Below, piece after piece: positions 57,636 through 64,000 of a stretch of 64,000 nt of DNA. The stretch spans positions 2,604,001-2,668,000 of the forward strand of contig JBAJFE010000004.1 of assembly GCA_037903355.1 (NCBI GenBank). The letters are read 5' to 3'. Numbering within the stretch: the first letter of the stretch is position 1; every line of letters starts with the position of its first letter. The DNA comes from Trichuris trichiura (lineage: Eukaryota > Nematoda > Enoplea > Trichinellida > Trichuridae). The notes below the pieces were generated by a model. That model saw nothing but the letters and a program-made list of their open reading frames with translations, had not been told where the DNA came from and did not search any database. Made by a program: the position numbers and the translations under genes.

Positions 57636-59412
57636 ATGGCAGAAGCAAAAAAGAAATGTAGGCAATACAACGTCGAATATCTAAGATACGGTTTTATACC
57701 GTCACCCTCGAATTCGCAGCAACCATTTTGCTTGATCTGTGAAAAGGCTTTTGCGAATGAACTGATGAAGCCCTCAAAATTAGTAAAACACCTGAAAACG
57801 ATGCACGGTGACAAGGCCAATAAAGACCTTTCTTACTTCCAATCTCTTCAAGATAACTTCCAAAAGCGACCTAAATTGGCAGGGATTTTTTCATCCGCAT
57901 CAAGACGAAACACCGACAGATTGCGCGCGTCCTATAACATCTCCCTCTTAATCGCGAAATCTGGAAAGCCGCATGCCATCGGAGAAGAACTGATACTGCC
58001 GGCTGTTTCGGAAGTGCTGCGTACTGTGTTGCGCATTCCTGCAACTGAAATAATTAAAAAGATTCCCTTAAGCAACAATACGGTGCAGCGACGTATTGAT
58101 GAAATGAGCGCTGATGTGGAGAATACGCTCTGCAACCTCTTGAGAACAGAGGAATTTTCTTTACAGGTGGATGAGTCGACGTTGCCACATAACGAAGCGC
58201 TGCTGCTGGCCTATGTTAGGTTCATCAAGGAAGGCAAGTTAGTTCAGGAGTTACTCTTCGCAAGAGAACTGCTGACTGACACTAGAGGAGAATCAATATT
58301 TCGTACTGTAGAAGACTTTTTTAAAGAGAAGGAGATACCACTAACGAACGTAATCGCTGTCGCGACGGATGGAGCCCCGTCAATGCTTGGACGCCATCGC
58401 GGGTTCCTTTCGTATTTAAAAAAAAGGTACCGGATTTGCTGGCCGTGCACTGCGTAATTCACCGGCAACATCTGGTGGCGAAGCGGCTCAGTGACAGACT
58501 GCACCGTTCGCTGCAGTACGTGATCACTGCGGTTAATAAAATCAAAAGCAGTGCCTTGAGAGAGAGATTGTTCAGCCAACTATGCGAAGAAAATGGCGAA
58601 GATTTTAACCGGCTCCTGCTTCACACAGAAGTACGCTGGCTTTCAAGGGGCGCCTGCTTGAGCCGCTTCTATGCCCTTTTTGACACCGTCGTACAGTTTC
58701 TCAAAACTGAGGATATGGAATTACGCGACAACGTGGAGAAATCGAGAGCTGACATAGCTTACATGTCGGACCTCTACTTAAAGTTTAACGAGATGAATTT
58801 GCAGTTGCAAGGAGATCAACTGAATCTTATCAAGACCAAGACGGTTGTAAAGGCTTTCATCGACAGGCTTTCCATTTTCCGCCAAAACCTGGGGCGCGGA
58901 GAGTATCGCCAGTTCCCTAACCTTGACGACCTCAAGAAGAATGGCGGCCTCCCTGACGATGTCATACGCTCCTTCTGTGACCATCTCAGCATGCTCCATG
59001 AGAACATGTGCGAAAGGTACAGAGATATTTTGTCCATGACGATACCGGACTGGGTTTTGGACCCGTTTACATGCCTCACCGAGGTTGAAGTGGCTTACCA
59101 GGAAGAGCTCATTGAGATGCAAGCCAACGAGGAGCTGAAGCCCAAGATGAAGGGCGGCTATACCAGTTTCTGGCTGCAGCAGGAAATCAGACAGCTGTAC
59201 CCCAGGCTATGGAACGTAGCTAAGAAGTTCCTCATCCCTTTTCCGTCGTCCTATTTGGTTGAACGCGGATTTAGTGCGGTAACGGACCTTCTCGGAAAAA
59301 AAGAAACCGGTTACAGATAGTCAGGCGAGGCGACTTAAGATTACTTCTGACGACTATCGAGCCGGACGTGGATAAATTATTAGCATTGCACCAGACCCAA
59401 CTGTCGCACTAA
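57636..59412 (+). pseudogene. hAT transposase (ZBED5-like) with two frameshifts
   Basis: Starts MAEAKKKCRQYN. A BED zinc finger follows (CLICEKAFANELMKPSKLVK, then HLKTMH). The RNase-H-like core has SLQVDESTL and AVATDGAPSMLGRHRGF; after a frameshift near 58425 it continues LAVHCVIHRQHL, VRWLSRGACLSRFY and the hAT dimerisation region FPSSYLVERGFSAVTDLL. A second frameshift near 59295 leads to RLQIVRRGDLRLLLTTIEPD and the stop at 59410-59412. Both frameshifts fall in A-runs (AAAAAAAA and AAAAAAA), and both are repaired by one extra A. Apart from these the frame is clean over about 590 codons. Confidence 0.88.
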
Positions 59413-60120
59413 GTGAGGTAAGATCAAGCGGCTGTCGTCTTGCTCCGAGGAAATATTGAATTTAGATTCATTGTTGCGCAGCACTGAGAACAACATCGCA
59501 GCCTCACTTACAATTTGCGTTACCATTGCTAACAGCCCGAAAAATTAAGGAAGAGGAAACCCAATGCCGCGCTTGTACTCTGAATGCTCCCTGATCTGCA
59601 GTTAGCCGGCTTAAGTCCAGTAATACGAAAAGAACGCCTTCAGTGCCAAATAAAGAATTTATGGCGTTAACGGCTTCGAATATCGCTAGGAGCATTCGCC
59701 GTATATGGCAGCTGGCTGGCTTCCTTACTAGCCATTTTGCTCTAGTGTGGAAAAGAAATTCAGCGTCGACTTCGCATCGCCAGGTTTTCCAGCCATTGAT
59801 CGCACACTCAACTTTTACAGCGCAAACCATGGGGTCCCACTTGCGGCTGACAAGATCCGCAGGTTAATAAGGTTTTTAAAGATGGCCGGGCTTAACTGTT
59901 TTTTCTTTGGCATACACGGTAGGCAGCGAAATCAATTCTACATTCTGCCGGCTCTTTCAAATGCTGAACTACTTGTACAAATTGACAACAACGTAACCAC
60001 AGTAGGCGCACCTGAGGATAACAGAAGCAGGAGAATTACGTTGGGGAGAATGACGGGGGGCCCCGGAAAGTTGAAGGTCGCGAAAGGGGGCCCTGGCTCA
60101 AAAAAGGTTGGGAAACACTG

Positions 60121-61260
60121 CTTTAAGGTGTTGTCAATATTCTTGGGCGAGAGCGCACGGTTTCATGGGATAGTTTAAACACATTGTAGTGATAAGTTGA
60201 TACTGCAGGTCAGATTTGACTAAAGCAAATGAACACATCACATGATATGCGTCGGAACCTTGCGTCCTTAGGATTGATAGGCATGTTTGGATTCATTGCG
60301 TAAGCATGGAGATCATGTAGAAAAGGACAAGTTTTGCCAGCGGTTTAACATACCCCATTAACGAACCCGAAAATCATTTCCACAGCGCGTACACGCTAAC
60401 TTTAAACTGTTCTAACGTTGAGCAGAAAGTGGAACAAAAATGAATCAGTCGAGCCAAAGTCGACCGCGGAAGCAGTGATGGCGACTCTCACTTATGAAAG
60501 GTACTCATAAAACAATGTTCGCTTCATTCGACTAAACAAAAACGCTTAAAAGGAAGCCATACTTCGGCGTTGAATGATCGTAGTTGTGCTGCTTTCTATT
60601 GCAGGGGATCTCCTTTGACAGTGGTCCGCCGGAAGTAGAAGCGGCAGTATAAAAGCATAACGCGCGACTCTCGTGCTGATTAGTTGGCGCGGCTGTACAA
60701 TGGAGCATCAGCGGCACATGCAGTAGCTGGAGTTATGGACCCGCGAAATATTGGCCGAGGCATTCCGTTACTGTCTCCTAAGAAAGAGTGAAAAACATTG
60801 AAGGTCAACTGACCGATCTGCGTCGCGTCTTGGTAAAAGGCACACAACTCATTGTCCATTATGTCTGACCCCTAAAAAAGAGTGAAGGCGAGCAAAAACA
60901 GCTGCGCATGGATCCTTGGCACGGGGAGCACAATAGAGCAACAGTGGTGCATGCTGGCCTTCGGTTCGTGATTCGTAGAAAATGTCGATGGTCAACGGAC
61001 CGATCCGTGTCGCGTCCTGGTAAACGGCATAAGCTCATTCTGCGTTATGTTTCCCTGAAAGACACCGTGGACGCACCGCACCGCCTGCGCCGCTCTTCCC
61101 TGCCCCGGTGAACGGTATGCACTTTCCTTACTGTTATTTGCACGCCATGCAGAACAAATTTATTTTTACCATACTATGACGGCGCGAAAATTCGTACGAA
61201 TGAAATAAATTGGCGGAGAATAATGGAATACATATAATTAAAGAATGACACGAACAAACA
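60121..61260. other. flank of hAT element
   Basis: About 1.1 kb between the hAT element and the second H2B pseudogene. It is not homologous to the region beyond H2B copy A, so the insertion is not a simple one. No gene seen. Confidence 0.5.
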
Positions 61261-61435
61261 CTACTTCGCCTTATTATACCTTGCCACAGCTCTTTTACCC
61301 TCTCTAATGGCATCGTTGCGCAACTCTCTGGGGAGCACCGATCGAACAGCAGTTTGGATTTCTCAGGAACTGATCGTGTGGCGGATATCGTAATGGGCAG
61401 GACGAGATGCTTCTCCAGCTGCAGGATCGAAAGCA
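61261..61435 (-). pseudogene. histone H2B pseudogene 2 (C-terminal half)
   Basis: The reverse strand reads FDPAAGEASRPAHYDIRHTI, SS, TGA, EIQTAVRSVLPRELRNDAIR, then EGKRAVARYNKAK and TAG. It shares the same TGA with pseudogene 1, but keeps a different C-terminal end, which still ends in a normal-looking H2B tail and stop. Confidence 0.8.
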
Positions 61436-63964
61436 CAGTTGTAATATCTTTGTAACCAACCTTTATGCCTTCAACGTTTGCTCGACAATCCACCAAAGCC
61501 AGCACATACGCACATATCCTTGCCTTCCTATCATTCTTCTCGTCCTTCTTGATTTGCAGGTAGTCTGCAGCACTGTCAATCCATGAGCACTTGTTACACT
61601 ACTTCTGCAATGGGCTACTAGAGTGCTTAAGTCAAGTTTTAAATTCAAATGGGCCAATAGAAAAAAACCAGCTTTAAGTATGCATTCGCGTTTAGTGGAA
61701 TACAGGTTGATTTTAATTATCATTAATGTAAACCTTATTAGTTTCTCATAGCCGTCTTATTCCCGGCTAAAAGTTGCTGCTTGCATTCTAAATCGCGCGC
61801 GACTATAACCAGAAGCATTTTGAGCTTTCGGAGGCTAATAAGCAACTCCTTCAAAAATGTAGCGAAAGTTTTGCGCGAGTGAAAAATAGAGGAAATCTTG
61901 TGACACAGTTTCCGCGAGAAGTAAATGGAAGAATTAGAAATTTTGAATTATTCTTCCAATTCTTTTTTGTTAAAGCAAAATGAGTCTTTGTATAAGTTAT
62001 TGATCAGCAGGTACCGTTTGCACTCTAACCGTCTTGACAGCGCGCGAAATTCGCGTGAAGTGTTCATTGTGTCATTGCGTTTAGCAAAATACGGCAGCAG
62101 CCAAGAATTCTGCGTTAATTTTGTAAAATTCTAGAAATTGCATGCCAAACTTGCTGAGACTGTAAAAATAGGCTGCTTAGAAGAATTTATATTGCCGATA
62201 ATAAACTTTTTTGGGCTGCGCTCAGTTTCGGGCTGACAAAACAACCATCAACAAGAAAAATTAACTTTGTTAGCTCTCAGCTGACATGAAGCCTTCGCTG
62301 CGGTTTTAAATTTCTCGCTTTCAATAGCCACGCAAATCGAATGATGCAGGTTGAAAGAAAGAAAACGGTCAATGATTTGCTGTGAAAAGAGAACTGCCTT
62401 CAAATAGGAATGCAGTGCAAAGAAAATAAATTCATCTTTATTTCTCAAAACATGCATTCATTACAGTAGACCTAACACCAAAGGCAAGAGGGATTTGGGT
62501 TTGTACAAGTAACTGCTTCATTAAAATAAGCTCAAAAATAGAAAATTTCGTAACCCGTCTATTCTGCATGACGAATAAGCATTAATATAGCTTAACGAAT
62601 AAGCACGTGCTAGTATATTCAGCGGTAAGCTTTGCACAGTCGCGGACCATATGTTTGCTACGCTGGAATGAATAAAACACATAACGCTGTCATACAGCGT
62701 ACTTAAATATTTGTATGTTTCGCATTATAGTGTTTGCAAGGATTACAGTACTCCATTAGGAAATGCTGGTTTTATTTGCAAAGTGGTTACTGTATGTTTC
62801 ATAAATTTTTCTGGATATGGTTTTTTTGAATGAAATTCAGCCCCCGCGATCGAAGTTGCGGTCGCGAATAAACGTAGCAACTTAGCGTAAACTCCAGAAA
62901 AAATAAAAAACTACCGCATTAGCAAAATTGAAACATTATTACTCAAAAATCACCCGGAATTGTCTTTCGAAAATTGGCGACTTCGGGAAATTACTTTTCA
63001 GTGCCTTTTAACGAAGAACTGAATAAATTTGGCGATGATATTAGGATAAAGTTATGGTTGCTAGTTCGTTAATTAGAAAAAAGCTTAGATACTTCCACTC
63101 GTGATTGATAGAGCGAGCTTGCATTGGGAAAAATTCGCTGTCACCAATTTTGAACTAATTTTTTGTTAGTAGCGCAGGTGCACGTCAATTCACTGGACGA
63201 ACCCAGACATCCTGCTTCGCTGAGCATTAAGTTTTCGTTTCTTGCACGTTGCTGAGTTCTTGGACTTTTAACCGATTGCTGGTTGCGTGAACTTTACGAA
63301 AGTTGAATTCAACTGCAAGTTTCGAAACTAGCGGATCCCATCTTCAAAAGTTTGAAGATTGATGCTGTTTCTATAACGCAGCTTTAAGTAAACAGCATAA
63401 TGTGGAGATGTAGTTGTACAGTACGCACCGAGATCTAAGATTTTACTTGCGAAAAGATGCAACGCTGTGAGGCCATAATAGCTTTATTTGTCAACTCAAC
63501 GCAGCATGTATATTTGCGGAAAAAAGCGAAAAGCATTAAAATATAGAGTTTTATATCTCGAAACACAACTGTCTGCAGCGCAAACGTAAATATTATTTTG
63601 CGCTCGTGTATTTGGTGACAGCTTTTGTGCCTTCGCTAACTGCGTGCTTGCTTAGTTCGCCAGGCAACAATAGGCGCACAGCAGTCTGAATTTCACGAGA
63701 GCTTATCGTATGGCGATTATTGTAGTGGGCCAAACGAGAAGCCTCCGCAGCGATACGATCGAAAACGTCGTTCACAAAGCTGTTCATAATGGACATTGCT
63801 TTGCTGCTTATTCCAGTGTCGGGATGGACTTGCTTTAGAACTTTGTAAATGTAGCTTGCAAACGACTCTTTACGCGATTTCTTTCGCTTCTTGTCGCCAC
63901 TTTTGCTAACTTTCTGCGCCTTTCCAGCCTTCTTCATTCCTTTAGCGGAAACTTTCGGTGGCAT
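61318..63964. repeat. segmental duplication, copy 2 (pairs with 51951-54595)
   Basis: Collinear with copy 1, including the spacer with GTCGCGAATAAACGTAGC and the H2B gene. Homology ends right at the H2B start codon: upstream of the ATG the third gene has GTTTCTTCGAGTTAGC where the others have GTTGCTTTCGCTAAAAC. Confidence 0.9.
63593..63964 (-). CDS. H2B: histone H2B, copy C
   Basis: The protein is identical to copies A and B, with synonymous changes. The downstream AATAAA (complement of 63483-63488) is kept. The promoter-side sequence right up to the ATG differs from the other two and lacks their candidate leader intron, so this copy may be controlled differently. Its upstream region runs off the window. 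Confidence 0.95.
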   Translation of the reverse strand: MPPKVSAKGMKKAGKAQKVSKSGDKKRKKSRKESFASYIYKVLKQVHPDTGISSKAMSIMNSFVNDVFDRIAAEASRLAHYNNRHTISSREIQTAVRLLLPGELSKHAVSEGTKAVTKYTSAK

Positions 63965-64000
63965 GGTTTCTTCGAGTTAGCTACAAATTAAGTAACGTGG

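Larger units (their letters stand above)
55114..60120 (+). mobile_element. hAT transposon (Buster/ZBED5 type)
   Basis: Terminal inverted repeats CAGTGATTCCCAAC (55114-55127) and GTTGGGAAACACTG (60107-60120) differ by one base. They are followed inside by the G/C-rich GGGGGCCCC tracts typical of this group. The element encodes a BED-finger hAT transposase. The right flank CTTTAAGG fits the nnnTAnnn target pattern of Buster elements, but the left flank AACTGGAC does not match it, so the left target duplication is lost or the left flank rearranged. Confidence 0.85.

Noticed and set aside
1..64000. CRISPR arrays, prokaryotic operons, rRNA or tRNA genes
   Set aside because: No regularly spaced short repeats with unique spacers, no rRNA signatures, and no tRNA B-box with a matching acceptor stem were seen on reading; a tRNAscan run would be needed to exclude tRNAs fully.

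Overview
The window is animal nuclear DNA, most likely from a nematode. The genes carry spliceosomal introns, many only 36-170 bp long, with GT-AG (once GC-AG) borders. The recognisable proteins are metazoan: a Ski/DAF-5-type co-repressor, Gbeta5, TACC, a PDGF/VEGF-like factor, a trypsin-fold protease and histone H2B. Short runs of the nematode telomere unit TTAGGC occur at four places. A clade I nematode such as a whipworm would fit, but that is inference; no species is fixed by what I can read.

Layout. 1-8 kb: gene-poor, with one unrecognised coiled-coil gene (about 3-4 kb), two perfect hairpins and microsatellites. 8-11.5 kb: the last two exons of an unknown gene (+) converge on a five-exon Ski-family gene (-). 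12.9-19.0 kb: a ZCCHC9-like CCHC zinc-knuckle gene whose 5.2-kb GC-AG intron contains a complete antisense histone-fold gene (CHRAC1/POLE4 type) and a Penelope-like retroelement (PLE). 19.2-27.4 kb: Gbeta5 (gpb-2), a PIR-1/DUSP11-family protein that has lost its catalytic cysteine, two single-pass membrane proteins (one with EGF domains) and a 7TM receptor. 27.7-30.7 kb: a second, decayed PLE. 30.7-35.8 kb: almost gene-free. 35.8-38.3 kb: an eleven-exon TACC (tac-1) gene with a possible gene just upstream on the same strand. 40.0-41.4 kb: a five-exon trypsin-like protease. 43.4-46.4 kb: a Tigger/pogo DNA transposon with a palindromic element inserted in it. 47.3-48.3 kb: a partial PDGF/VEGF (pvf-1) gene. 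50.6 kb to the end: a duplicated histone H2B locus (three intact H2B genes and two H2B pseudogenes), interrupted by a 5-kb hAT/ZBED5-type transposon.

How things fit together. The single-copy genes are ordinary regulators: TGF-beta co-repression, RGS-Gbeta5 signalling, centrosome/microtubule assembly and RTK ligand. They show no obvious shared pathway or operon. The least ordinary layer is the mobile DNA. A PLE with inverted ends shares one 14-bp flanking repeat with a neighbouring 264-bp palindromic element. Two more palindromes of the same design lie at 38.7 and 46.2 kb. All carry a motif resembling the hammerhead-ribozyme core, as do the downstream ends of both PLEs. This palindrome family, the Cys-to-Ser PIR-1-like protein, and the H2B array with poly(A) signals and no visible histone stem-loop deserve the closest second look.
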